64,000 nucleotides of DNA. Origin: Choristoneura fumiferana. Taxonomy: Eukaryota > Arthropoda > Insecta > Lepidoptera > Tortricidae. The DNA is taken from the NCBI RefSeq assembly GCF_025370935.1, contig NC_133494.1:851818-915817 (forward strand), in the 5' to 3' direction. Shown here one piece after another: positions 20,314 through 29,971 of this stretch (its first letter is position 1; each line of letters begins with the position of its first letter). The notes beneath the pieces were generated by a model. The model was given only the letters and a program-made list of their open reading frames with translations, did no database searches and was not told where the DNA came from. Made by a program: the position numbers and the translations under genes.

Positions 20314-20759
20314 CACCTGGGTTCGATTCCCAGCGCTGGTCTTATTTTTCTGGTTTTTCTATGCATCTATAATTCAGTTTGATGACCGTAAAAGTAACAA
20401 AAAATTTGGAATTGAAATAAATAATACAAAAACATTCCAAAAAAGTAATCTTAATTTGATGTCTTAATAACGACATCTAATGTCCGGGTGAGCGGTTAGC
20501 TCCAATGGGGTGCTGAAAGTTTCTCGATGAGGGCTACAGCATAGATGTCGCTAGTGTCGCTGCTTAAGTGACTAAATAAGAAAACGAACAAGGTGAGATA
20601 TGTGGTGCATAGGAGAAATTCGTGTCTGTATCACTGTCCAGTGGTGGTGTAGTGGTATAGCACGTGGCACGGAATGCCGAGGACCTGGGTTCGATTCCCA
20701 GCACTGGTCTTATTTTTCTGGTTTTTCTATGCATCTGTATTTCAGTTTGTATTTTCAAT
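20314..20759 (+). mobile_element. tRNA-bearing composite element (SINE-C), copy 1
   Basis: A partial module (GGGTTCGATTCCCAGCGCTG, then TCTTATTTTTCTGGTTTTTC, to about 20380) is followed by a linker (GACCGTAAAAGTAAC, TTTGGAATTGAAATAAATA), a body (GTCCGGGTGAGCGGTTAGCT, GTTTCTCGATGAGGGCTACA, CATAGATGTCGCTAGTG) and then a full tRNA-like module: TGGTGGTGTAGTGGTATAGC (A-box-like) and GGGTTCGATTCCCAGCACTG (B box), ending TTTCAGTTTGTATTTTCAAT. Two copies of the same 3' module thus lie in direct orientation. Related: 21740-22131, 41316-41394, 52463-53193. Confidence 0.75.
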
Positions 20760-20761
20760 AT

Positions 20762-20995
20762 TGAACAGTATAAAATGCAAAAGTTTGTATGTGTGTATGT
20801 TAGTTACTCCTTCACATTGAAACGTCTGGGCGGATTTGAGTGAAATTTGGTATGAATTATAAACAACTAACCGTTACCTGCGACTCCGGGATTCAAACTA
20901 TCTGTATACCAAAATTCGGTTCAGTAGTTATACGTGATGAAGTAACAATAAACAGACAAACTTGCGCATTTCTACTATTATTGGGATTACTTTGC
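20762..20995. mobile_element. Rearranged Helitron-like fragments
   Basis: GTTACTCCTTCACATTGAAA and GGCGGATTTGAGTGAAATTT (plus sense) are joined to TACCTGCGACTCCGGG and GTTATACGTGATGAAGTAAC (minus sense). Both are Helitron-internal phrases seen at 43580-44028 and 44305-44480, so two halves are fused in opposite orientation. Confidence 0.5.
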
Positions 20996-21017
20996 TCATC
21001 CGTGACCAAATGTGTTT

Positions 21018-21130
21018 CTACATGTTTATTTGACGCGTTTCGAACTTAATCAGATTTCATCCTCAGAGCAACAAAACCGTACATCATGCTACCAGATGTT
21101 GAAATCAACAGGTGTTAGTCTAAAGTGTGA
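21018..21130 (-). mobile_element. Penelope-like terminal fragment (weak)
   Basis: On the minus strand CTGAGGATGAAATCTGATTA is followed by AGTTCGAAACGCGTCAAATA. A GAAAC(GCG)GTC-type motif after a CTGA..GA stretch is the usual layout at the ends of Penelope-like elements, whose terminal repeats can encode hammerhead ribozymes. No reverse transcriptase or GIY-YIG sequence is nearby. Confidence 0.4.
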
Positions 21131-21185
21131 AGGTGGAGGAGCTGCATGAACACACATTTGTTGAATGTCACGGGTGAGCAAGGTA

Positions 21186-21393
21186 TTATTCAAATAAACA
21201 TATAAGCAGTGCTTGCACTGTTGTAAGTAAAGCCGGTGAAATTACTGGCACTTGAGGTACCTATCCCATCTTAGGCCTCTAGGTTGGCAACGCATCTGCA
21301 ATCCCCCTGGTGTTGCAGGTGTCTATGGGCGGTGGTGATCTCTTATCATCAGGAGACCCACTTGCTCGTTTGCCATCCAGTTGAATAAAAAAA
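21186..21393 (+). mobile_element. LINE-D 3' end, copy 2
   Basis: AGCAGTGCTTGCACTGTTGT, CCGGTGAAATTACTGGCACT, TAGGCCTCTAGGTTGGCAAC, GCATCTGCAATCCCCCTGGT, GAGACCCACTTGCTCGTTTG and an A-rich tail. Truncated further at its 5' side than 52620-52920. Confidence 0.7.
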
Positions 21394-21739
21394 ACAAAAA
21401 TTGTATAAAAAATAAACAAATAGAAAGTTAAATAAAAGCTTGTAAAAAAAAGCTCTGCAAATTTTGGACAAATTAAAACAGCGCTTCGCTCAATTGGCGT
21501 CGTTTCGCTGACACCAATGGCTAAGGTTATTAAAACCGACAAGGTCTGTCGGGCGGCCTCGAAGTAGGCACGGTTTTGGCGATAACACACACACAACACA
21601 CATGACCCCACACAGATGACCCCAAAACCAAAATAACTTGGCATGAATTCTGGCAAGGTCGGCACATAAAGGACGAAATCCATTTTATTGTCGACGCTAA
21701 CGTAGAATGACTGCACACTTTTTTGCGTAGAATTGAGTT

Positions 21740-22131
21740 ATGATTGGTTTTTTGGAGTCTTTTTGTAATTTTTATTTCAACTCCAAATTTGTTACTTGTA
21801 CGGGTATCCCGTGAAACCATATCGAAAATACAAACTGAGACATGGAAATCCAAAAAACTAATCATAATTTGATTGCTTAGTAGCGACATCTCTTATCTGG
21901 GTGAGCGGTTAGTTCCGAAAGAATGTGACGTCTCTCGATGAGAGCGAAACATAGATGTCGCTAGTGGTGCTGTATGTATGCATAGGAAAAATTCGTGTCT
22001 AGATTCCTGTCCAGCGGCGGTGTAGAGGTTATAGCACGCAGCACGGATTGCTGAGGACCTGAGTTCGATACCCAGCGCTGGTCTCTTTTTCTGGTTTTTC
22101 TGTGCATCCATGTCTCAGTTTGTGTTTTCGA
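21740..22131 (+). mobile_element. tRNA-bearing composite element (SINE-C), copy 2, with 12-base target duplication
   Basis: TAGAATTGAGTT flanks the element at 21728-21739 and 22132-22143. The left ~125 bases are the inverted form of linker plus 3' module: ATGATTGGTTTTTTGGA pairs with TCCAAAAAACTAATCAT at about 21849, and TATCGAAAATACAAACTGAG pairs with the right end. Then the body (TCTGGGTGAGCGGTTAGTTC, CATAGATGTCGCTAGTGGTG) and a tRNA-like module with GCGGTGTAGAGGTTATAGC and GAGTTCGATACCCAGCG. The long duplication points to retroposition, while the inverted modules give it a foldback structure. Confidence 0.75.
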
Positions 22132-22143
22132 TAGAATTGAGTT

Positions 22144-23110
22144 GTTACGAGCATAATCAAAATCAAAACGGTAATTCTGTGTAGCGCTTTCTTTTTACTC
22201 GACTAACCCGAGGAAATGTTCGAGCGTCGGTATGTTCTACATGTTTGTAAGTCTATCTCTTTGGACCCTTCTGTAACCGCTAGTCCAGCTGGACGATTAT
22301 CAACAAATGAGATATCATTAGATTCTTCAACAAAAATGTTTCGTAGCGACATAGGTACATTATATTTGAAAATCATATCTCGGAAAAAAATATGAAAGGT
22401 GTTTTTTATATTATAACGACATGGGTGTTAAATTAAAGTTAATAACTAGCCCATAACACTTTTCACAGGAAATCAAAAAGTTTGAAATTATAAAAAAAAT
22501 AACAGTCGGAATCCATGAAAAATCGTCTCCAACTCATAAATCTTCTTATTGTAGCCTATTTTTTACTTTACTTACGACCATCACAATTTTGTCAAACCGT
22601 ACAATACGAAATTCTTGTCAGTTTGACACCAATTTGTATGGGCGCGTACACGAAATATCGGGTCGGTATTTCCATGTCAGTATTATCCGGGACGGGAAAG
22701 AGTGTCACCCAAAATAACGTTCCAAAACAAATATCGGTTGACCAGTAGCCAGGCTAACTCCAGTTGCCAACGGCAGTGGAAACACGCCCGACTTTCACGA
22801 TGTCTATCGCACAATAAATGAATACGCACGTTCCGATAAGCCCTTTACTATCACTACAAGCCGATCGTTTTATTATGCGTTTATTCCGCTGCTGATTCGA
22901 GCATTGTAACTAAATAACGGAGAAATGAAAGGATTTTGCATCGATTTTATCGCGTGTTAATGCTTTCTGTTTCTGACAGGTAGGTTGTGAGCCCTGCACG
23001 GGAGCTGTCAGAATCAGAGACACTCGTTCATATAAAAGGGCAATGTACGTACTAGTGTTTAGCCGCGACTTCACACGCGTCATCATCATCATCATCATAG
23101 TGGCATTGAT
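22144..23110. other. No gene seen
   Basis: Unique sequence. A 77-codon + frame (22515-22748) begins hydrophobically (LINLLIVAYFLLYLRPSQF), but no acceptor/donor or homologous domain supports it. A short (CAT)n run at 23083-23098 may be the tail of a lost retroelement. Confidence 0.35.
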
Positions 23111-23114
23111 CGAC

Positions 23115-23735
23115 GCGCTAATTATGAAGAAAGGCTTAAGTTCTTTAAAATTAACTCTCTTTTAGACAGACGCTCCTTCCTTGACATAGGGACTTTTTCT
23201 GATAATTACTTGTTACAGAACATTAACATTAGGTACTGTACCTAAATGCAACACGCAAACTTGTCGGCGAGCTTTCCGCCCAGGCGGGCCAGGACAAAAC
23301 TTGGAAAATCCCTTCCACTATATCGTTTCCAAAAATCTTTTAACGACCTAACTAACTAACTAACTACTTTGGCTCAGGGACCCAAAGAGGGTCTTGGCCT
23401 CCGAAACGAGAGCACGCCATCTGTCCCGATCGTGCGCAGCCTCTTGCCAGTCGTCGACTTGGAGACCTAGTCCTGGAATATCAATTCAAGTTGGACATGT
23501 TTCAAGACTTCATATGTTCAATTAAGCGAAAAATTCTGAACCAATCGCACGCCTCTCAAAATTAGTTACCAATTTTTTTTTGTTATATTAGTCTTATAGT
23601 TTTACTTGTTAGTGTATTTCCCGGAAGATGATCAATGCTGTTGCAGCCTGTTATTGGTGCAGCGGGGGCTATAACTTATAATTTACATTAATTTAAATTT
23701 CTTGTTCATGTACTGTTGGCATGTCTAATAAATAA
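23115..23735 (+). mobile_element. LINE C-terminal and 3' remnant, interrupted
   Basis: The plus strand reads ERLKFFKINSLLDRRSFLDI, GTFSDNYLLQNIN, like the post-RT region of jockey/CR1-type proteins (x-L-x-x-RR-x-x-x-D), followed by FPPRRAR. An opposite-strand fragment (23345-23480) breaks it; the sequence resumes and ends GGCATGTCTAATAAATAAAT, a typical 3' end. Several stops: inactive. Confidence 0.5.
23345..23480 (-). mobile_element. LINE C-terminal fragment with TTAG tail
   Basis: The minus-strand frame reads GLQVDDWQEAAHDRDRWRAL, VSEAKTLFGSLSQSS, followed by TAGTTAGTTAGTTAG. The W-x-x-x-A-x-DR-x-x-W-R-x-L arrangement parallels the RTE C-terminus (AQDRSEWRAL), so this is an RTE-related LINE end with a different tail. 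Confidence 0.55.
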
Positions 23736-23740
23736 ATAAA

Positions 23741-24068
23741 TCATGTCAGCCGAAAGTCGTTCACTGTTGGACATAGGCCTCCCCCAAGGCTCTCCACTCA
23801 GACCGGTCTTGTGCTTTCCGCATCCACCGCGATCCCGCGATCTTAACCAGGTCGTCGCTCCATCTTGTTGGAGGCCTACCGACAGCTCGTCTCCCGGTCC
23901 ACGGACGCCATTCGAGAACCTTCTGACCCCATCGGCCATCAGTCCTGCGAGCAATGTGCCCCGGCCACTGCCACTTCAGTTTTGCAATTCTTCGGGCTAT
24001 GTCGGTAACCTTAGTTCTACTGCGGATATCATCATTTTTAATTTTATTCCGCAGATTTCGCACGCGTA
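23741..24068 (-). mobile_element. RTE-like LINE 3' end, longest minus-strand copy
   Basis: The minus strand encodes, in one frame, TKVTDIARRIAKLKWQWPGH, IARRTDGRWGQKVLEWRPWT, GRRAVGRPPTRWSDDLVKIA, GSRWMRKAQDRSEWRALGEA, YVQQ: the conserved last ~110 residues of the lepidopteran RTE-type endonuclease/reverse transcriptase. Catalytic domains are missing. The tail is short here (a single CAT after AATAAATAAAT). Confidence 0.85.
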
Positions 24069-24280
24069 AACCATAAGAATCAGAATTGAATTTGGGACTT
24101 TTTATCCCCATACCGTGGGATCTAACTTAGTTATATACTTTCTAAAAGCTATTGTTTTTTTTTTTTACTTTTTTATAATATGAGCGTACTTGTGTATATT
24201 GCGCGTGAACACAAGTGCTCAATAATTATGTATGTGTGCGCGTCTGCGTGTATGTATGTCTGTATACACATCTGCGATAT

Positions 24281-24483
24281 CATCATCATCATCCCAGCCT
24301 ATATACGTCACACTGCTGGGCACAGGCCTCCTCTCAGAACAAGAGGGCTTGGGCCATAGTTCCCACGCGGGCCCAGTGCGGATTGGGAACTTCACACGCA
24401 CCATTGAATTGCTTCGCAGGTTTGTGCAGGTTTCCTCACGATGTTTTCCTTCACCGCAAAGCTCGTGGTAAATTTCAAATGTA
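24281..24483 (-). mobile_element. SINE-A, 5'-truncated, with 11-base target duplication
   Basis: ATCTGCGATAT flanks the element at 24270-24280 and 24484-24494. On the minus strand the copy starts at ACATTTGAAATTTACCACG, has the full body and ends in ATGATGATG; the tRNA head is missing. 5'-truncation plus target duplication shows target-primed reverse transcription. Confidence 0.9.
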
Positions 24484-24494
24484 ATCTGCGATAT

Positions 24495-25243
24495 ACATAC
24501 GAGGAAATGCGCAGAGTCTAGAGCTACTTAGATTTTATAGCTTTATTTAAGTTCAGCCTTCAGTATATTTATTGTATTAGTAGGATTAGTGGGATATATT
24601 ATGTGTAAGTAAATCTCTTGACATGGAATACATCTAAATCTATAACAACGGAGATTCGGTTCCAATTCCAATGTCATGGACATGATTTACCTCGAATGAC
24701 ATTTCTATTCTTTTTTATTACTACGTAGTAACAGCACAAAATTATACCATGAGCAGTATTCTATTTATTTTATTTTACTTTATTGGAGAACCAACAGAGA
24801 TATGCAATACCATACAAAGACATAGGTACTCGTAGATAGATAGATAGAAACTTTAATCCTCATAACAAAAAAAATAATACGCATTAAGTATTATCAATAA
24901 ACTTAAAAACAGGATAAAGCTAAATCTTTATTGAATCAGGCGTTACTTTGCGGAGGTCCATATCAATGAACTAAAAGAAAAGAGAGTAAGGTCACGGGTG
25001 AGCAAGGAAATTCTTTCAGTTCATTTTAAAGCTAAATCTGCCTAAAACTAATAACAACTGATAACAGCGATAATTTAAAGACCAAATGAGACCCCAGCTT
25101 CCCATCGATCGGTGCGTCCCACACAAAGCATCAGATTTACAGCAGCCATTGTTCTAGCACAATAGCGGGGATTTCTTATTTATTAGCTGCTAACTCATAC
25201 CCTACTGTTTCCGGGAAACAGGGAAACATACGGGAGTACAGTC
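24495..25243. other. No gene seen; short (GATA)n
   Basis: GATAGATAGATAG at about 24836-24848, followed by ACTTTAATCCTCATAAC, could be the inverted tail of a LINE 3' end. The rest is unique AT-rich DNA. Confidence 0.4.
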
Positions 25244-25326
25244 ACCAGCATCAATATCTAACGCAACAAAGCAAGTGCATATCTGATACGACTTTATTTC
25301 TAGGGCCAGTAGAACGTGGTAGAAAC
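25244..25326. mobile_element. TACAGTCACCAGCA MITE, truncated by a GGTTCCG repeat
   Basis: TACAGTCACCAGCATCAATA then CTGATACGACTTTATTTCTA matches the left two thirds of 33612-33748; the right end is replaced at about 25327 by the start of the neighbouring repeat. Confidence 0.65.
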
Positions 25327-25797
25327 GGAACCCTTATAGTTTAGCCATGTGTCTGTCTGTCCGTCCGCGGCTTTGCTCAGGGACTATCAATGCTAGATAG
25401 CTGTAATTTTACACGGATATATATGTAAACTATGCCGACAAAATAGTAGAATAAAAAATTCAAACAATGTTTTTTAGAGTACCTCCCATAGATATTTTTC
25501 TCATCCAACCTTGTAGTGTTGGGTATCGTTGGATAGGTCTTTTAAAATCATTAGGGGGTTGCAAAAACGATTTTTCGATAGTAAGTATATCAAACTTACA
25601 ATGAAAACTATAACGGTTAAGTTTTCTTGAGAATTATTAGTAGTTTAAGAGGAAATAGCAGCCTATAAGGTATAAAATATACCTTAACTTGGAATATTCC
25701 GTACAAAATACGAAATCCTTAGAAAATATTACTTATTTTTTTCGTAATGGCTACGGAACCCTATTTCGGGCGTGTCCGACACGCTCTTGGCCGGTTT
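25327..25797 (+). repeat. GGTTCCG-type interspersed repeat, copy 3
   Basis: ACGGAACCCTTATAGTTTAG, a short TCTG/TCCG run, GGCTTTGCTCAGGGACTATC, CTATGCCGACAAAATAGTAG, TTTTCGATAGTAAG, GGCTACGGAACCCTATTTCG, GTCCGACACGCTCTTGGCCG. A ~110-base internal block (C-run region) is deleted. Confidence 0.7.
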
Positions 25798-26224
25798 TAA
25801 ATATTATCATTTTTCGACTAAAAGGACACAGTATCGAATCCCCGAGCTCTTGTAAAATCAAGTCGTAACATCGCGTGTCCCGGGCCTATATGTCAGGGTT
25901 GACTTTATGGTCAAATATTAATGGGGTTCCATATTTATGGGATAATAATAAAACGCCTTCGTTATTTATGGGCCGTGCCACGTTGGCACAGATAACGGAG
26001 GGTAGCTTCGTGTAAGGTGAAAATACCGTGTTTTTTCGGTTTCATGGCTCAAATGAAATAATTATAAGGACTCAACACAAATTTGTAGGTATCAATATCC
26101 AATGTTAAGGGTGAAACCAGACGATTTTTTTTGAGTCGTGTGCCGCGTATACTCGGTCGCGTAATTTCTGTTGCATTCAGTTTAATACAAAAGTCCAGTT
26201 GAAGCCACACGGCTACTCATAACC
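25798..26224. other. No gene seen
   Basis: Unique sequence with moderate GC at 25840-26000; no repeat family, frame or splice context recognised. Confidence 0.4.
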
Positions 26225-26398
26225 TAACCAACTAAAAGTTTGATAAAACATATCTAAGAACCATTGCCAGAAAACCTGCTTTCAAATAAAAATAACGCAT
26301 TCAAATCGGTTCACCCGCTTAAGAGCTACGGTGCCACAGGCGACACACATAGCGGTCAAACTTATAACACCCCTCTTTTTGCGTCGGGGGTCAAAAAT
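26225..26398 (-). repeat. TTTTTGCGTCGGGGG repeat, copy 1
   Basis: CATATCTAAGAACCATTGCC, GCATTCAAATCGGTTCACCC, GCTTAAGAGCTACGGTGCCA, AACTTATAACACCCCTCTTT, TTGCGTCGGGGGTC. The same block order recurs at 31612-31756, 40150-40302, 49987-50220 (opposite strand) and 54378-54575. The family starts with GACCCCCGACGCAAAAAG on its sense strand. Non-coding. Confidence 0.7.
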
Positions 26399-26947
26399 TA
26401 ATCATCATTAGTGGCATTTCTGTATACAGTAAACAGAGCCCTGTCTTAGGCAAAACGTACGCAGTGTGTAGCCATTTAATAGTCGTGAAATCAAAACTAC
26501 AATATCTGGTATGAAAGAAGCTCATATCAAAAAGAAAAGTCTTAAAATTTTTTTTTTTTGTCTGTCTATCTTAATCAATCAAAAAAATCCCACGCTGCGT
26601 TCATCTTGTTTAAGAGCAGGGCTCAACTAACACTGAAAATTCATCGGTAAATACAAATTTGTGCAGAACCCGAAAGTGCTCGAATCTAATTCACACTTGA
26701 CTTGGTTTTTATATAAGTAATCAAATAATGCAACCAGAATAATGAATATAATTTGCCTAACAACTGGCAATAATAGCTGCAACCAAATTAGTTTTTTTTT
26801 TATTAAAATGAGCAATTTGTCGGTCAACAATTAACCGCAAAACGGCTAAACAAGGTTTAAACTATTAGCTCTAATTATCTCTTATTACGACGGAGAATGA
26901 TGCGGCAAATGCCTACCTAGAGTCTGTCTAGGATCTCAGAAGAATAT

Positions 26948-27143
26948 TAAATGATATTGTAACGGATAACTCACGTCTTAAATCGAGTTTAGCTCGACAT
27001 GTTCGGGCTGCCGCCAAGTAGCGTGCTCCTGTGAAGAAGGGCTACGAAATAGCCCGAAACAGTCGAGCTAAACTCGATTTAAGACGTGAGTTATCCGTTA
27101 CAATATTGTTTAATATGAGTGTTCAGGTAGTTTCATGTTCAAA
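26948..27143 (+). mobile_element. Compact Penelope-like element with hammerhead-like core, 15-base target duplication
   Basis: ATCTCAGAAGAATAT flanks the element at 26933-26947 and 27144-27158, perfectly. Inside, ~50-base inverted arms (26949-26998 and 27062-27111; ACGGATAACTCACGTCTTAA) enclose a GC-rich centre with CCTGTGAAGA, a perfect stem GGGCTA/TAGCCC (27039-27044, 27050-27055) with loop CGAAA, then GAAAC and AGTC. This CTGA-like..stem II..GAAAC..GTC order is that of hammerhead motifs known in Penelope-like terminal repeats. There is no coding capacity in its 196 bases. A second copy is at 50365-50592. Confidence 0.65.
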
Positions 27144-27230
27144 ATCTCAGAAGAATATGAAATGGTTGGGCTCATTGACGGAAGTAGCCCTTTTGGAGTT
27201 CAAATTTTAATATCTGTGAATGCCACATCT

Positions 27231-27803
27231 AAACCCTTATATAGTTTCGCCATGTCTGTCTGTCTGTCCGTCCTATTGCTATTTGGCTTTTGACTATCAA
27301 TGCTAGAAAGCTGTAATTTTGCACGAATATAAATGTACATGTGTATTAGCCGACAAAATGGTCCCTACTATAAAAAATAAAAAAAATTTTTAGACGAAAA
27401 ATTTTTTCTCATTGACGTTTTTCTCATCCAACCTTGTAGTGTGGGGTATCGTTAGACAGGGCTTTTAAAACCGTTAGGGGTTTGCTAAAACGATAATTCG
27501 ATTCAGTGATTCGTTTGCAAAATATTCAACTTTAAAGTGCAAATTTTCATTAAAATTGAGCGTCCCTCCCGCCCTCTCTAAAATCTAAACCTGTGGGTGA
27601 AAAATTTGAAAAAAATCAGGACGTTAGTAAGAATATCAAACTTACAAGGAAAACTGTAAAATAGCAGCCTAAGGTATAAAATATACCTAAACTAGGAATA
27701 TTCCATACAAAATACGAAATCCTTGGCAAAATATTGCTTATTTTTTTCCTAATGGCACCCTATTTCTGGCGTGTCCGACACGCTCTTGGCCGGTTTTTTT
27801 ATT
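27231..27803 (+). repeat. GGTTCCG-type interspersed repeat, copy 4
   Basis: CCCTTATATAGTTTCGCCAT, TCTG run, AATGCTAGAAAGCTGTAATT, GCCGACAAAATGGTCC, GTGGGGTATCGTTAGACAGG, CCGCCCTCTCTAAAATCTAA, ending GTGTCCGACACGCTCTTGGC with a T-run. The starting AGGGTTCCG is missing. Confidence 0.7.
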
Positions 27804-28239
27804 TCTGTATACAGGGTGTCTCTGACCACGGGGCTTTTAATTTATTTATTCTAAAAATATGACCACTGTAAATTTTTTTTTCATAGATTTTTTAAATTTA
27901 ATTTTCAATGTATGCAATACTATACTAAATTGACTTGAATTGAATTGAATTCTCAAATTTTGGTACTAATGAGTTTTGGAGTAGTATTAAATCGAACTTT
28001 AATATAATGCCGCATCCACGCTTACCGACGTCTGCCTAGCAACGTCGCTCGCATTGTATGCAATGCAACAATACAATGCTTTCGACACTGCATGCTGGGA
28101 TGTTAACACGCGATGGATAAAGCGCAAGCGGGCGCGGGGGCGGAGGTGGCAGCGGGAATGGGTGCGACCGTATAAGACATTTACAGATAAAGATAAATTT
28201 TGTGAATTCGGGGAAATTAAATAAGTAGGTGATGTTCGC
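27804..28239. other. No gene seen; GC-rich patch at 28005-28160
   Basis: TTGAATTGAATTGAATTC at about 27935-27953 resembles a LINE tail. The GC-rich patch (28005-28160) has an 82-codon minus frame without recognisable domain. Confidence 0.35.
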
Positions 28240-28440
28240 ACAGACATCGTCTCAGAATGAGAGTGCTTAGGCTATAGTCCCCACGCGGCCCAGAGCGTAG
28301 TGGGATCTTCCTAAACATCATCGGACTGCTTCGCAGAAGTATGAAAGTTTTCTTGTGATCTTTTCCCTTGGCAAAATTTTGTAAATATAAAAAAAAATGC
28401 CGTAGGTCAAACCTCTAGGCAACCACAGGTTGTTGCGCTA
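28240..28440 (-). mobile_element. SINE-A, strongly diverged
   Basis: CATCGTCTCAGAATGAGAGT, GGCTATAGTCCCCACGCGGC, GGACTGCTTCGCAG and TAGGTCAAACCTCTAGGCAA line up in order with SINE-A (inverted) at about 70-75% identity by eye. The B box is lost. Confidence 0.6.
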
Positions 28441-28524
28441 GCTGAATTGGATATATTTGTTTCGAGGTATATAGACCGCGATGACCTTTAAGGAGCTCCC
28501 GATATGAAAAACTGAAAAAAAAAT

Positions 28525-28640
28525 GAAAAATGTTTATTTCAGGAAAACAACATTGTTACATAAATTAAGGGTTGGGACTTCCTATTAAGTAAATATCATA
28601 CTTGTATCAGGAAGCCCCGCTCCTCCATAAGACAAGTTGT
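28525..28640 (-). mobile_element. LINE 3' end, inverted (weak)
   Basis: AAAAATGTTTATTTCAGGAA, AACAACATTGTTACATAAAT, TTCCTATTAAGTAAATATC: an inverted AATAAACATTTTT polyadenylation/tail arrangement, typical of lepidopteran non-LTR 3' ends, with no coding remnant. Confidence 0.4.
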
Positions 28641-29231
28641 GGTTATAAAAAAAAGAACAAAAGAAAGAGAAAAAGAAAAGGATTTTTTTAACTTTTATAG
28701 TAGTGTGTGGGTGTGCGTTTTTGGGTGTGTATGTGAGTGATGTACATTTTAAAAATACTTTATGGAATATCGTATCATCCCATCCATCATCACCCAGTCA
28801 TCCATCCTATATCAACCCACCATTTTGAACATTAAAACATATTACTTTAGGTATAACGATAAGATATAACGACGTCGTTGCATGCATCATGATCTAACTG
28901 TCGTAAAGTCAAACGACGTCCTAAATTTAGGACATTCGAAGCAAATGTCAGCTTTTCTTGACTGACATTAAGTTTCAAATTGTACCTAAACGATCGAAAT
29001 TTGACATGGGTCTTACGAGAAAAACTGTTATTAATTGTTTTAAACGCTGTCGCTTGTGACTCACGCCCTTACTAACACTTTAAGTGTTTACGCGAGTCTT
29101 GTTAACCCGTCCCTGCTTCGCGTCAGCCCACGCTTCGGACAAACAAACGAATTTACTGGCTTATTTTTAACCACCCTTTTAACTCTTAATAGGCCAATTA
29201 AAAAACCACCTTTTACCATCCATATGTACAT
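28641..29231. other. No gene seen
   Basis: A GT-rich patch lies at 28700-28740. CAACGACGTCG/AAACGACGTCC phrases at 28870-28920 form an imperfect inverted repeat. No gene support. Confidence 0.4.
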
Positions 29232-29666
29232 GTCGGCAGCCGATCGTAAAATCCGCCAAATCACGAAATTCCTATACCTAAAATAAATGTAATAATATTC
29301 CTAAATGGCGCCATTTCATGAATTGGCTAAGCGACATCCGCCACATCTTTATAAACTCAACGTTTAACGATTTGTCTAGTGACTTTTAGGCAAATCATGA
29401 TATTCCTAGGCATATCATGAAACGCCGCCATATCGGTTCTGGCACTTCGCCGGCCGTGGTCACAATTAATACTAACCACTCCTCGCTTCGCTCGCCGTAC
29501 CTAATTTTTTCCTTTTTTCGGCATATCACGATGTGCCCGCTATAAGAATATCGACGAATGTGTTACTCTAATCGATCTGCCGTATTGTTTCTCAGGCACA
29601 TCGTAATATTCCTGGCCAACTTTTAGGAATTTCGTGATCTGGCGGATTTCACGATCGGCCGTCGAC
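29232..29666. repeat. Foldback element with repeated CATATCA(C/T)GA motif
   Basis: The ends GTCGGCAGCCGATCGTAAAA..CGCCAAATCACGAAATTCCTA and the inverted complement at 29624-29666 match over about 43 bases. Inside, GCAAATCATGATATTCCTAG, GGCATATCATGAAACG, GGCATATCACGATGTGCC and GGCACATCGTAATATTCCTG repeat parts of the end motif in both orientations. 435 bases, no frame. Confidence 0.7.
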
Positions 29667-29737
29667 ATACGACATTAGTATAGATCACTAATATTATAAA
29701 TGAGACAGTACCGCTTTTTACCCGACTGCAAGGAGAG

Positions 29738-29892
29738 GTATTGTTTTTTGCCATCGTATTTTGTCTGAATAGTTCGTATGTAGGTATCTTGCTATCTCAA
29801 CTAGCTTACTGAAGTTTACTGAAGCCATTTGAGGTAGCATTATAATACAAGCTTGTCCGACAAAATGCGATGGAAAAACATTATTTACTAGA
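29738..29892. mobile_element. MITE, AGATCTAGTAAATAATG family, inserted in Helitron
   Basis: The right end GACAAAATGCGATGGAAAAA, CATTATTTACTAGATCT is the inverted complement of the left arm (TTGCCATCGTATTTTGTCTG), which has decayed near its tip. Inner inverted GATATCTT/AGGTAGCA-type arms flank CTGAAGTTTACTGAAG. Confidence 0.65.
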
Positions 29893-29971
29893 TCTGTAAC
29901 TCTACCTGTCTGTTACTAACCTCTTCACGCTCAAATCGCTGAACCGATTTAGATGTAATTTGGTACGAATA

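Noticed and set aside
21279..21889. 145- and 119-codon minus-strand frames
   Set aside because: They run through the inverted LINE-D 3' end and half of SINE-C; the residues reflect repeat sequence, not a gene.
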